This document shows positions 33,639 to 42,824 of a DNA stretch of 64,000 bases, in pieces. The first letter of the stretch is position 1. Each line of letters starts with the position of its first letter. The DNA lies in the NCBI GenBank assembly GCA_943369355.1, contig CALRMX020000004.1:62001-126000 (forward strand). The letters are read 5' to 3'. The stretch is from UBA7662 sp943369355 (GTDB taxonomy: Bacteria > Bacteroidota > Bacteroidia > UBA7662). Both the position numbers and the translations under genes were made by a program. The notes beneath the pieces were generated by a model that saw only the letters and a list, made by a program, of their open reading frames with translations, did not search any database and was not told the origin of the DNA.

Positions 33639-34070
33639 ATGCAAATCGAAACCAAAACAGAGATCGCGGCCAGTTCAAAAATAGTTTGGCAAATCCTCAC
33701 CCAGTACGAAACTCACCCAAGTTGGAACCCCTTCATTCGCAGCATTTCCGGCGATAAATATGCGGGCGGACAACTTCACGTGCAGCTTGGCCCTCCAGGC
33801 ACGAAGGGAATGCAATTCAAACCTCGTATTCTGGTCTGGAATGCACATAGGGAGTTTCGTTGGCTCGGGCATTTTTTGATTCGCGGTTTGTTCGATGGCG
33901 AGCACTACTTTATCCTAGAAGAAAACGGACCAAATCACTGCACCCTCACGCACGGTGAAAGGTTCGCCGGCATACTTGTTCCACTCTTCAAAAAAAATCT
34001 GCTCGGTCCTACGCTCGAAGGCTTTAGGCAAATGAATGTGGCTTTAAAAAAGGAAGCCGAACAACGTTAG
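33639..34070 (+). CDS. SRPBCC-family protein
   Basis: 143 residues of START/Bet v1-like fold: IETKTEIAASSKIVWQILTQYETHPSWNPFIRSISG at the N-terminus, then FRWLGHFLIRGLFDGEHYFILEENG and HGERFAGILVPLF. Such proteins bind hydrophobic ligands in a deep cavity; the ligand is unknown. Last gene of the 30671-34070 run. Confidence 0.8.
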   Translation: MQIETKTEIAASSKIVWQILTQYETHPSWNPFIRSISGDKYAGGQLHVQLGPPGTKGMQFKPRILVWNAHREFRWLGHFLIRGLFDGEHYFILEENGPNHCTLTHGERFAGILVPLFKKNLLGPTLEGFRQMNVALKKEAEQR

Positions 34071-34079
34071 AACAATCAA

Positions 34080-34676
34080 CTACTGCTTACGCTTTTCGAT
34101 GTGACCGTTGCGATGGCTTTCGTCGAGCAGTTCAAGTGTATGTTCCCAAAGGCGGGGTGTAGCCTCGCGGACCGTTTTTTTCTTGTCTAGTACAGTGTGG
34201 TAGTCTACCTTAAATTCTTTCCAGGTCCCTCCCTCATTCGCTGCGTTTTGCAGCATGGGTGCATACTGATCAATGGCTTTTGCAAAACGCGCTTCTGGGC
34301 TGCCGGATGATTCAAATTCTTCCCACAGCGCAAGAAAAGCACTGGCTTGGTCGGCTGGGAGAAGTCCAAAAATCCGTTTTGCAGCGGCTTGCTCTTTGGC
34401 TACAGCATCGGCACGTGCATCACTATGAAAAAAGAAGGTATCGCCAGCATCAATTTCTACTAAATCGTGGATCAGGAGCATTCGAATTACTTTATTCAAG
34501 TCGATGGGTTCACTGCTGTATTCGCTCAAAATCACGGCCATCACCGCCAAGTGCCAGCTGTGTTCGGCTGAGTTCTCATGTCTACTTCCACCCAAAACGC
34601 GTGTTTTTCGGAGAATGTGCTTGAGCTGGTCTATCTGATTTAGAAAATCTATTTGTTGGTGAAAACGGCTATCCAT
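34080..34676 (-). CDS. HD-domain hydrolase, YfbR/HDDC2-like
   Basis: 198 residues. Metal ligands of the HD superfamily: His in NSAEHSWHLAVMA, the HD pair in LLIHDLVEIDAGDTFF, and a later Asp in AIDQYAPML. The arrangement matches YfbR-like 5-prime-nucleotidases that remove phosphate from deoxynucleoside monophosphates. Convergent with the SRPBCC gene, 9 nt apart. Confidence 0.85.
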   Translation of the reverse strand: MDSRFHQQIDFLNQIDQLKHILRKTRVLGGSRHENSAEHSWHLAVMAVILSEYSSEPIDLNKVIRMLLIHDLVEIDAGDTFFFHSDARADAVAKEQAAAKRIFGLLPADQASAFLALWEEFESSGSPEARFAKAIDQYAPMLQNAANEGGTWKEFKVDYHTVLDKKKTVREATPRLWEHTLELLDESHRNGHIEKRKQ

Positions 34677-34769
34677 TGCAGGTAATTTGTATGAAATACG
34701 TGCATTTTAGCGACTTTGAAAAAGAAACTGTAACATTCAAGATGTGTTGCGAATTTTTTATTACATTAG

Positions 34770-35414
34770 ATGATGAGATTCTTGCTACATCTTATGCTGT
34801 TCCTTTTGCCTTCGGTATTGTGGGGGCAAACCCTTGCGATTGAAGCAGGACTAAATACCGTTTATGGGCTCAAGTCGCGCGAATCGAGTCCTTACTCGTC
34901 GGATGTAACTCCACGTACCGGCTATCAGTTGAGTGTAGAGCTTCACCAACCACGTTCTGGATTGATAAAACAAACACTTCAACTGGGTTTATATGTACGG
35001 TCGTATGCCTACCGCTACAGCGATGGTGGAATTAACTCATTCCTCTCGCAAAGCGGCGATATAACCGAAACTTCCATGCAGCTACATTGGTACATCGTCG
35101 AATTGAATCCAACCCATCAGTTATACCTGCAAGCAGGAATTGTAGCTGGAGGTGGGCTCAATGTTCGTAACACCTACATTCGGCTCGCGAATGGTTCAGG
35201 AGGTAGCTTAAATGAACAAGTGGCTGAAAATTCCGGCTTGATGTTCTCCCCACAAATCGGACTTTCGGCGCGTACGTATTATCTATTTCCCAACTCTGAG
35301 AAAGGAAACGGTTGGTACCCTAAGTTGCAGCTCGACTACGTTTACACTTCTTTGCCCGAACTGGAGAAAACCTCTTTTTTGGTAGCTTCCTTCGGCCTCG
35401 GATACCGTTTTTAG
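34770..35414 (+). CDS. Outer-membrane beta-barrel-like protein
   Basis: 214 residues with a signal peptide (MMRFLLHLMLFLLPSVLWGQ) and about eight amphipathic strands; ends FLVASFGLGYRF with a C-terminal Phe as in outer-membrane barrels. No specific family recognised. Divergent from the HD gene. Confidence 0.65.
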   Translation: MMRFLLHLMLFLLPSVLWGQTLAIEAGLNTVYGLKSRESSPYSSDVTPRTGYQLSVELHQPRSGLIKQTLQLGLYVRSYAYRYSDGGINSFLSQSGDITETSMQLHWYIVELNPTHQLYLQAGIVAGGGLNVRNTYIRLANGSGGSLNEQVAENSGLMFSPQIGLSARTYYLFPNSEKGNGWYPKLQLDYVYTSLPELEKTSFLVASFGLGYRF

Positions 35415-35491
35415 GTCTTCGTCAAGCTGAATGCTAAAAAAGGGATTGCTGTCAAACTATTTCCCGAACCGATGGTTCATTCATAAAAACC

Positions 35492-35671
35492 ATGTTCGGC
35501 TTTCTGAATAAAAAATCTCCGCTGCAAAAAATGGAAGAGCGCTACAAAAAGTTGCTCGAAGAAGCCTATGTGTTGAGCCGTTCCGACCGCAAAGCTGCCG
35601 ACAGCAAACAAGCCGAGGCCGAAGCGCTTTGGCAAGAAATAGAGGAGCTCAAGCAGCAAAATAACCGATGA
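35492..35671 (+). CDS. Lacal_2735-family small protein
   Basis: A 59-residue protein beginning MFGFLNKKSPLQKMEERYKK and continuing LLEEAYVLSRSDRKAADSKQAEAEALWQEIEELK. This is the conserved pattern of the Lacal_2735 family found in Bacteroidota; it is predicted to be a short coiled-coil helix pair. Function unknown. Its TGA overlaps the ATG of the next gene. Confidence 0.8.
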   Translation: MFGFLNKKSPLQKMEERYKKLLEEAYVLSRSDRKAADSKQAEAEALWQEIEELKQQNNR

Positions 35672-35973
35672 ACCAACCCGCAACGGATAGCGATCCGAAG
35701 CCATTGAGCCCGGTGGAAATCGACCGTATCGTTGAAATGGCGTGGGAAGATCGTACCCCCTTTGAGGCAATACGTTTTCAGTTTGGGCTCAACGAAGCGG
35801 AGGTGATTCGGTTGATGAAGCGTGAAATGACGCTTAAAAATTGGAAAAAATGGCGTGCCAGAGTGCAAGGTCGCGCTACAAAGCACCAAGCCAAAAGAAG
35901 CGACGATGTAAGTCGATTTCGTTGCAGTCGCCAACGCAGCATTAGCGGCAATCGCATCTCCAAGCGAGGCTAG
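35668..35973 (+). CDS. TIGR03643 / DUF2805 family protein
   Basis: 101 residues. The core LSPVEIDRIVEMAWEDRTPFEAI, FQFGLNEAEVIRLMKREM and NWKKWRARVQGRATKHQ is that of TIGR03643, a small helix-turn-helix-like family of unknown function. Coupled to the Lacal_2735 gene by an ATGA overlap. Confidence 0.85.
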   Translation: MNQPATDSDPKPLSPVEIDRIVEMAWEDRTPFEAIRFQFGLNEAEVIRLMKREMTLKNWKKWRARVQGRATKHQAKRSDDVSRFRCSRQRSISGNRISKRG

Positions 35974-35976
35974 CCG

Positions 35977-36777
35977 CTAGCGTTTAATCGCCAAGTAGTT
36001 GATGTTGGCGAATATTTCGAAGTTTTCGTTGTATTGTTTCACTTCTGCCAATCCATCCTTTAAGATGCGGTAAATCCGAAACTGATTGTGCAGTAGCAAC
36101 CAATAATCGCGGAAATAGGTGCGGGCATCCACATTACAGCCACCAAACTCAAACTGAATCATGGCAATGGCGCCCTTATCCAGCAAATTGCGAGCACCTT
36201 TTAGTGCGTTGAGCTCATTCCCTTCGATATCCAATTTTAAAAAGTGAATGCGATCAATAATCATCTCAGCGCAGTAGTCATCTAGCGTTTTTAGCTGAAT
36301 TTCTTCTTTTTGGTTCATTTGCACCCCGTGATGATCCAAATTGCGGGGATACACCGAGGCAAAATCCGACCCTTCGGCATTGCTGTAGAGCGTTAGCACC
36401 CCTGGTTCATTGCTCAGGCCGGCATGATTCAACATAACCGATGGGTCATCGCCCAGCACTGCTTGCAGTTTAGCAAAGGTTGCTGCAGAGGGCTCAAAAG
36501 CATGAATGCTGGCCCTTTTGCCGAGTATCGACCGAAGTGCAAGTCCATAGTTCCCTACATTAGCACCCACATCAAATACCACCAACTTCTCGTCTCGAAA
36601 AGTACGCCCAACAAACTCCATTACCCACTTTTCGCCACTCTCGCGGTAGTTACCGCCATTGCCGTAGTTCATTCCACGTAACGCCAGGGTAAATAACTTC
36701 TCGTAAAATCCCTGAAGGAAACGGTAGCCGGTAAAGGCGAAAAAGAATCTTTTTAACATGATAAATACGAGTGCCAA
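35977..36777 (-). CDS. FkbM-family methyltransferase
   Basis: 266 residues. SAM-binding motif VVFDVGANVGNYGLALRSIL near 65-85, IHAFEPSAATFAKLQ, and IHFLKLDIEGNELNALKGA near 185, the FkbM signature. Methylates a hydroxyl on an unknown glycan or natural product. Convergent with TIGR03643, with only 3 nt between stops. Confidence 0.85.
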   Translation of the reverse strand: MALVFIMLKRFFFAFTGYRFLQGFYEKLFTLALRGMNYGNGGNYRESGEKWVMEFVGRTFRDEKLVVFDVGANVGNYGLALRSILGKRASIHAFEPSAATFAKLQAVLGDDPSVMLNHAGLSNEPGVLTLYSNAEGSDFASVYPRNLDHHGVQMNQKEEIQLKTLDDYCAEMIIDRIHFLKLDIEGNELNALKGARNLLDKGAIAMIQFEFGGCNVDARTYFRDYWLLLHNQFRIYRILKDGLAEVKQYNENFEIFANINYLAIKR

Positions 36778-36903
36778 GATAGAAAGCTTTTTGCTTTGGC
36801 TGCTGCCGATGAATTCATAAAAATCTTCGACGAATCAACCATTCATCGACCATTCAAGGCTACTTAACGAATCGGCAAGAGCAAACAACAGTTAGGTACT
36901 AGT

Positions 36904-39417
36904 TTGCAAGCCGCAAACAAAACCAAAAGCCCTAAGGTGACCATCAAAGCTAACGAGAGCCAGCTTAACGACTTCCATCGCCTGATGGAGCAAGCACCTG
37001 TGGCCTACAGCCGCCACCTGCTACTCGAAGACGGAAGTACATGTACCGATAATCTCGTTTTTGCAAACTCGGCCTTTGGTAAAATGCTAGGCCTCTCGCA
37101 CGAAGAGCTCCAACATAACGGTTACAGCTTTTTGAATTTGTTTTCGACCCAACGAGAAATATATCAACAGCTGAAGTCTGGTGCGGCTGTCTCGTTTTTC
37201 CTCAACGCCGCAGATGGCTATCGTTACCTCATTAACGCCTACCTCACGCAAAAAAACTACTTCAGCGTTGTAGGAATGCCTGCCCCTGAAAGTGCTAGTT
37301 CGCCAACCCTGCCGGTTCACACGCCGATAATAAATCCAACCATCGATGGTCAATCGATGCACGATTTACTTCTCGACCTTTCGAATACCTATATTAATCT
37401 ACGGCCCGAACAACTCGATCATACCATTCATCAATCGCTCGAACAAATGGCTACTTTCGTCTCAGCCGACAGAGCGTATATTTTCAGGTACGACCTCGAC
37501 TTAGGGCATTGCAGCAATACCCATGAATGGTGCGCCGAGGGGATTCAACCTGAGATAGAAAACCTCCAAGAAGTGCCGGTAGACATGATACCCGATTGGA
37601 TGGAACGGCATAACAATGGCGAGCATTTTTACATTGCCGATCTAAATAACCTCCCTCCCGACAGCGGGTTGAGAGAAATCTTGGAGCCTCAAGGCATCAA
37701 AAGCCTCATGACCGTACCCATGATTTCGGGCAATCAGTTGGTAGGGTTTGTAGGTTTCGATTCGGTGGTGAATCACCATTTTTACACCGAACGTGAACGC
37801 GTGCTGCTTGACTTGTTTGCCCGCATGTTGGTGAATGTACAACTTCGAGCTAAAAGCGAGCGAGAACTTGCCGCCGCGCGCGAAACCGCTGAAAAAGCCA
37901 ATAAGGCGAAGTCGGAATTCTTGGCCAACATGAGCCACGAGCTTCGCACACCGTTGAACGCTGTGATTGGCTTTTCGGAGCTACTCTTGAGTACTCCGCT
38001 AAGCAGTACCCAACTGCAATATGCGGAAAATGCTAGCCAATCGGCCAACTCATTGCTCGACCTTATCAACGACATCCTTGACTTTTCGAAAATAGAAGCA
38101 GGCAAACTAGAGCTTGAGCCTGCAGAGGTTTCGGTGAACGAGATCGTAGATCAGGCGGTAGATATCATCAAATTCCAAGCAACACAAAAAGGGCTCGAGT
38201 TATTGGTGGACGTGGATCCTGAAGCACCAGAACTGATCACGACCGACCCCGTTCGAACGAAACAAATACTGGTTAATCTGTTGAGCAATGCCGTGAAGTT
38301 CACCGAGCAAGGTGAAGTGCTGTTACGTGTTTACCGCGACGAAAAGCAGCTTGCATTTGAAGTACGCGACACGGGCATCGGTATGCACGACGAACAAATG
38401 AAAAAGCTATTCACTGCATTCAATCAAGCCGATGTATCCATCACCCGGAAGTTTGGAGGTACAGGTTTAGGATTGGCTATTTCATCATTTTTAGCAAAAA
38501 AGCAGGGCGGTGAAATTCACGTTGAAAGTAACTACGGTAGAGGTTCTGCTTTTACGCTGGTACTGCCTTATGCAGCTCAATCAAAACTGGTAACCTATCC
38601 ACCATTGAGCATTATCCAAAACGTTTGGATATTGGAGCAGCATGCCCCTACAGCACAATTAAGTGCCTCCAAAATTCGACGACTTGGCTTGGAGCCAACG
38701 GTATTTACGACAGTAGAGAAACTATTACAAGCCATACACCAGCAAACCGTGCCCGACGTCATGTTGATTGATGAAGCGTCGGTTGAACATTTAAGCAGCG
38801 ACGAATTATTAGCCTTATTTCTTCAACTGCCCGAAACTTGGAATAAAGTTGCTCTGTATTGCGTGCACCTCAGCGGTCGCAACCGCGAAGATGCGCTGTA
38901 TGAAAAGGTTAATCTCAAGGGTCGCATCGAAAAACCACTGCGCATACACACCCTTTACCAGCAGCTCACCGCATTGGAAAGCGGCCAGCATACTTTGTTG
39001 AACGAAGAGGTGTCGAAAAAAGAGGAAGGGTTTAGACGTCGTTTTAAAGGAATGCGGGTATTGGTAGCCGACGATGTGCCACTTAATGTGCTGCTCACGC
39101 GCAAAATGTTGCATCAAATCGATCCAGACATTCAGTTGATTGAAGCCGCGAACGGTGAAGAAGCCATTCAAAAAGCCACTAGCGAGACATTCGACTTAAT
39201 TCTCATGGACGTGCAGATGCCCGTTTGCGACGGCTTAGAAGCCACAAAACACTTGCGTGAGCAAGGCAATACCACGCCAATTTTTGCCTTGTCGGCTGGA
39301 GTAGTCACCGAAGAACGCAGCCGCTGTATCAGCTACGGCATGGATGGATTTATCCCAAAGCCAGTACAAAAAGTATGGCTGGAGCAGGCACTCGACTTTG
39401 CTCAAAAAAGTAAGTAA
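36904..39417 (+). CDS. Hybrid sensor histidine kinase
   Basis: 837 residues from a TTG at 36904; no in-frame ATG lies upstream, and the next (Met28) would cut into the PAS domain, so the start is uncertain. PAS-like domain 20-125, GAF domain about 150-310, HisKA NKAKSEFLANMSHELRTP with phospho-acceptor His345, HATPase (NAVKFTEQG, DTGIGM, GGTGLGLAIS). A degenerate receiver-like domain at about 590-690 and a canonical receiver (VLVADDVPLN..LILMDVQMP, Asp769) follow. Soluble: no membrane segment. Signal and output partner unknown. Confidence 0.85.
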   Translation: MQAANKTKSPKVTIKANESQLNDFHRLMEQAPVAYSRHLLLEDGSTCTDNLVFANSAFGKMLGLSHEELQHNGYSFLNLFSTQREIYQQLKSGAAVSFFLNAADGYRYLINAYLTQKNYFSVVGMPAPESASSPTLPVHTPIINPTIDGQSMHDLLLDLSNTYINLRPEQLDHTIHQSLEQMATFVSADRAYIFRYDLDLGHCSNTHEWCAEGIQPEIENLQEVPVDMIPDWMERHNNGEHFYIADLNNLPPDSGLREILEPQGIKSLMTVPMISGNQLVGFVGFDSVVNHHFYTERERVLLDLFARMLVNVQLRAKSERELAAARETAEKANKAKSEFLANMSHELRTPLNAVIGFSELLLSTPLSSTQLQYAENASQSANSLLDLINDILDFSKIEAGKLELEPAEVSVNEIVDQAVDIIKFQATQKGLELLVDVDPEAPELITTDPVRTKQILVNLLSNAVKFTEQGEVLLRVYRDEKQLAFEVRDTGIGMHDEQMKKLFTAFNQADVSITRKFGGTGLGLAISSFLAKKQGGEIHVESNYGRGSAFTLVLPYAAQSKLVTYPPLSIIQNVWILEQHAPTAQLSASKIRRLGLEPTVFTTVEKLLQAIHQQTVPDVMLIDEASVEHLSSDELLALFLQLPETWNKVALYCVHLSGRNREDALYEKVNLKGRIEKPLRIHTLYQQLTALESGQHTLLNEEVSKKEEGFRRRFKGMRVLVADDVPLNVLLTRKMLHQIDPDIQLIEAANGEEAIQKATSETFDLILMDVQMPVCDGLEATKHLREQGNTTPIFALSAGVVTEERSRCISYGMDGFIPKPVQKVWLEQALDFAQKSK

Positions 39418-39470
39418 AAGCTGAACTTTTTGCCCTTCTTATCCGTACTTGTGGGTATAAAGTCAAAACC

Positions 39471-40067
39471 ATGAAAAAAATATTCCTAGTACTATTTTCC
39501 CTCCTGATGTTTGGGCAAGTTTCGGCACAAGAGCAACAAACCTTGATGGGCAGCCTCAAAAACAAAAGAGTTGGTGGCTTTGGTGGCCCCATGCTGCACA
39601 TCGCGAGCTTAAACGGGCGCACCACTGTGGCAAGCGGTGGAGGTGGAGGAGTGATTTTGAACAACTTCTTCGTTGGCGGCTATGGTCAGGGGGAGTTTTA
39701 CGAAAACTTCAATACCATCAATACCACTACGTACGATTTAGAAATAGGAACAGGTGGTTTGTGGTTGGGGTGGACCCCTGTGGGTGAAAAGTTGTTACAT
39801 CCTTATCTGTCGGTGAAAGTCGGTGGTGGCGCCATCAATTACGAGGTAAATAACGACAACTCGGTAAACGACCGTACCGACGCGATATGGTCGTTGCACC
39901 CTGAAGTTGGAGCCGAGATGAACATTAATAACTGGTTTCGTGCCGGAGTTGTACTGGGTTATCGGTATATGGGTGGCGTGAATTTGAGCGTTCCCAATGT
40001 AAGTGCTGCCGACTTTAACCGGCCAACAATTGGACTACATTTCCGCTTTGGCTATTTCGGCTATTAA
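39471..40067 (+). CDS. Outer-membrane beta-barrel-like secreted protein
   Basis: 198 residues, signal peptide MKKIFLVLFSLLMFGQVSAQ, then glycine-rich amphipathic strands (VASGGGGGVILNNFFVGGYGQG) ending LHFRFGYFGY. Similar small barrels are common in Bacteroidota; no specific function. Followed by a terminator. Confidence 0.7.
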   Translation: MKKIFLVLFSLLMFGQVSAQEQQTLMGSLKNKRVGGFGGPMLHIASLNGRTTVASGGGGGVILNNFFVGGYGQGEFYENFNTINTTTYDLEIGTGGLWLGWTPVGEKLLHPYLSVKVGGGAINYEVNNDNSVNDRTDAIWSLHPEVGAEMNINNWFRAGVVLGYRYMGGVNLSVPNVSAADFNRPTIGLHFRFGYFGY

Positions 40068-40092
40068 AAAAGCTTACAGCTCACGAATTACA

Positions 40093-40130
40093 ACAGCCGC
40101 GGTAAAGGATTACTGCGGCTGTTTGGTTTT
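40093..40130 (+). terminator. Probable intrinsic terminator
   Basis: ACAGCCGC..GCGGCTGT with a 14-nt loop followed by TTGGTTTT. Stem perfect, T-run imperfect. Confidence 0.6.
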
Positions 40131-40200
40131 AGTCGATTTACGTTAGACGATTACCTTTTGTGACACTTTCTCGAATTGACTGTTTTAACTAGATTCGTAC

Positions 40201-40749
40201 ATGAACAAGCCCAAAAAACCTGTTCGCAAGCCTTGGAGTGCCGACAGATTACTCGGAATTAGCGCAGTACTGGTGAGTTTGATGACGCTTACCGTATTGG
40301 CCTATCAAACCAGACTTATGCGTGAGCAACAGCGGATGTCGGTATTACCGTATATCACCGTAATGAACCACGGAACGGGGAGCCGATTTTACAAACTAGT
40401 GCTCACGAACGACGGCATAGGTCCCGCTTTTATCGATAGTGTTTATGTCAAAGAAAAAGACAGCGTTTACCCGCTCGACCTCCCTCAATATTTGTACGCC
40501 CGACACCGTGAGGTGGACAGTATTCAAGGATTATTAACCTCCAATATTTACGCTGGCCGAGTTGTACCCGCACAAAAAGAAATTGCCTTACTTGAGCTCA
40601 CAGGTGATTCGTTGGCTCCATACCAACTCATGGATATTCTATCCAAAATCAGGGAAGAGGGTGTAACCATTGGCCTTTTTTATCAATCCTCTTTTGGCGA
40701 ACGTTGGCATTTAGAATACGGATCACCAGCCCCAGTAAAAGTTGACTAA
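40201..40749 (+). CDS. Hypothetical single-span membrane protein
   Basis: 182 residues. Basic N-terminus, one transmembrane helix (LLGISAVLVSLMTLTVLAY, about residues 18-36), then a beta-rich domain outside the membrane (MSVLPYITVMNHGTG..KLVLTNDGIGPAFIDSVYVKE). This resembles accessory domains in many uncharacterised Bacteroidota proteins. Followed by another small membrane protein 51 nt downstream. Confidence 0.65.
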   Translation: MNKPKKPVRKPWSADRLLGISAVLVSLMTLTVLAYQTRLMREQQRMSVLPYITVMNHGTGSRFYKLVLTNDGIGPAFIDSVYVKEKDSVYPLDLPQYLYARHREVDSIQGLLTSNIYAGRVVPAQKEIALLELTGDSLAPYQLMDILSKIREEGVTIGLFYQSSFGERWHLEYGSPAPVKVD

Positions 40750-40800
40750 GGCAAGGCTGCCACATCTTGTGGCTAAATCCTTCACAAAAGAATCAATTGA

Positions 40801-41349
40801 ATGCGTAACAGCCAGTCAAACAGCTACAATTCCTTGCAGAAAAAAGGAGAAATCGCAGAAAAGCGAGTCAGCAAGGCCATTCAATTGAGTCGTTACCAGC
40901 TTGCTGCATTCCTCGCTGTGCTGGTCATCACCTTGAATGTAGCCAATCGGGTATTTTACATAATGCGTGGCGAAATCACGTCGGGTTCAATAGCCGAACT
41001 ACACACCTTACGATACCGTCAGAAAGATTACAGCCAGCATATTCCTGTAGTGCGGTTTTGGCACAATGAAATAGCTTACGAGTTTAACAGCGTAGCCAAC
41101 CTAGCACTCACTCCCGGCGACAGTGTTCAGGCGCTCTTTTTGCCAAATGAGCCCGAAAAAGCTTGGATTTACAGTTTTGGCGGGTTTTGGCTCGAAGAGG
41201 TGATTATATCCGCTTTCGTTTACCTTATAGTATTAGCTTTCACGCTTGCAATGGTAGGGCGTTATGAAATATTGATAGTGGAGTTTGGTATTCGTCCATT
41301 TCAGTTTCGTTATCGTATTGTGCCGCGAGAAATTTCTTTTCTGGCATAA
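40801..41349 (+). CDS. DUF3592-like membrane protein
   Basis: 182 residues with two hydrophobic helices (QLAAFLAVLVITLNVANRVFYIM near 33 and VIISAFVYLIVLAFTLAMVG near 130). Between them is a small beta domain (GSIAELHTLRYRQKDY..LTPGDSVQALFLPNEPEKAWIY) matching the DUF3592 pattern. Function unknown. Confidence 0.6.
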   Translation: MRNSQSNSYNSLQKKGEIAEKRVSKAIQLSRYQLAAFLAVLVITLNVANRVFYIMRGEITSGSIAELHTLRYRQKDYSQHIPVVRFWHNEIAYEFNSVANLALTPGDSVQALFLPNEPEKAWIYSFGGFWLEEVIISAFVYLIVLAFTLAMVGRYEILIVEFGIRPFQFRYRIVPREISFLA

Positions 41350-41382
41350 TTTTTTCTAGGCGTTGGTTTTTAACCCAACTTC

Positions 41383-42117
41383 ATGAAAAATATAGCCCTA
41401 TTTGTACTCGTTTTCCTGTTTTTGCAGGCTTGTAAAACTCCCGACATTCGTATTCATCCCGATCTAAAGGCCGAATCGACCCGTTATACTGTAAGCGGCA
41501 AACAAGGCTGGATGATTAATCAGGTAGTTCGCTTTGGCGATTACTCCACTAGTCGTATACGTCGTGGCTGGACGGTAAAGTACGACATACCCTTTATGCT
41601 GCGTTTTCAGGGCGCCAGCGAAAAACTATCCTACATCCAATACAATGCCGACAGCATGCAAGCCGAAGTTTCGGCAATAGGAAAGTTTCGGAATACCGAA
41701 TTACCTATAATCAACGAATATTTCGGTATACCGCTGAACTACAAACATTACTTTGCAGGAACAGTATTTGTCCCTTCTTCGGGCAAACACTACGATTTTA
41801 TTCTCTACAACCCCAACAACAACTGGGTTGTACTTAAAACCAACGGCTACATCAAAGGAAGTGGCTTCAACTACGATATAGTGGGTGTACGCAAATTTGA
41901 AGGTCGTAAAAGCTGGAGTATCGAAAACTTCGGTTACGAATTTTACGACGGCCCGAAAGCCCGAGGCGCTGTAGAGATCATCAACAATGGGAAAGTATGG
42001 CTCCACGACTCGCTGAGCGAAGAACATAAGCTTGTGCTCGCAGCGATTTCTACAGCTTTAATGATCCGCAACACACAATTAGACGAGCCGATTGACCAAG
42101 CTGTGCAAGAAAGGTGA
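41383..42117 (+). CDS. Hypothetical lipoprotein, paralogue of the gene at 21958
   Basis: 244 residues, lipobox FLQACKT (Cys17). Conserved blocks in common with the 21958 product run the whole length (see that entry), which supports a single family of envelope lipoproteins with two copies 19 kb apart. The sequence here has extra Tyr- and Asn-rich insertions near residue 145. No function known. Confidence 0.75.
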   Translation: MKNIALFVLVFLFLQACKTPDIRIHPDLKAESTRYTVSGKQGWMINQVVRFGDYSTSRIRRGWTVKYDIPFMLRFQGASEKLSYIQYNADSMQAEVSAIGKFRNTELPIINEYFGIPLNYKHYFAGTVFVPSSGKHYDFILYNPNNNWVVLKTNGYIKGSGFNYDIVGVRKFEGRKSWSIENFGYEFYDGPKARGAVEIINNGKVWLHDSLSEEHKLVLAAISTALMIRNTQLDEPIDQAVQER

Positions 42118-42160
42118 ACAAAGCCATCGGTTAAGGTGTTAGGACTTTAAACCACATGGT

Positions 42161-42679
42161 ATGCTATACACTTTCTTACTCAGTCTCATTATGCTTGTTA
42201 CACCTCCAACTAAATCGGTTTACGACTATAAATTCAAATCTATCGATGGCAAGGAGATGTCGCTAGCCCAGTTTAAAGGCAAAAAAATCTTAGTCGTAAA
42301 TACCGCTTCTGAATGTGGTTATACACGTCAGTACAAAGATTTAGAAGCGCTGCATAAAAAATACGGCAATAAACTGGTAGTTATCGGATTCCCGTGCAAC
42401 GACTTTGGCGGACAGGAACCCGGTTCAGAAAAGGAAATAGCCGAATTTTGCGAAAAGAACTTCGGTGTAAGTTTCCCCTTGACCGAAAAGGTGGTCATTA
42501 AAGGCGACAAGCGCCACCCGCTTTACCAGTGGCTCATGAGCAAGTCGTTAAACGGCGTAAAGGACGCTGAGGTACGTTGGAATTTCACCAAATTCCTAAT
42601 CGACGAAAAAGGGAACCTCCTCGAAGTATTCCCCTCATCGGTAAATCCACTCGACGAAAAAATTGTATCGTTACTTTGA
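42161..42679 (+). CDS. Glutathione peroxidase-family thiol peroxidase
   Basis: 172 residues. Conserved NTASECGYTRQY (peroxidatic Cys), FPCNDFGGQEPGSEKEI (Gln) and WNFTKFLID (Trp, Asn) give the complete catalytic set of Cys-type GPx. A hydrophobic N-terminus MLYTFLLSLIMLVTPP may export it to the periplasm. Bacterial members usually use thioredoxin as reductant. Confidence 0.9.
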   Translation: MLYTFLLSLIMLVTPPTKSVYDYKFKSIDGKEMSLAQFKGKKILVVNTASECGYTRQYKDLEALHKKYGNKLVVIGFPCNDFGGQEPGSEKEIAEFCEKNFGVSFPLTEKVVIKGDKRHPLYQWLMSKSLNGVKDAEVRWNFTKFLIDEKGNLLEVFPSSVNPLDEKIVSLL

Positions 42680-42696
42680 CGGCAACAAATTGAAAA

Positions 42697-42722
42697 ACAA
42701 CCGCCTACGGGCGGTTTTTTTA
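42697..42722 (+). terminator. Intrinsic terminator
   Basis: AACCGCC-TACG-GGCGGTT followed by a T-run, 20 nt after the GPx gene. Confidence 0.85.
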
Positions 42723-42824
42723 TGGTTAATCAAAAAGTAAACGGATACGATTAAACCTGTAAGTGCTTCGAAGGTCTTATGCCTTTGCCCGAAAGGCAGT
42801 ATCTTTACTTAATTTTTACCGTTT

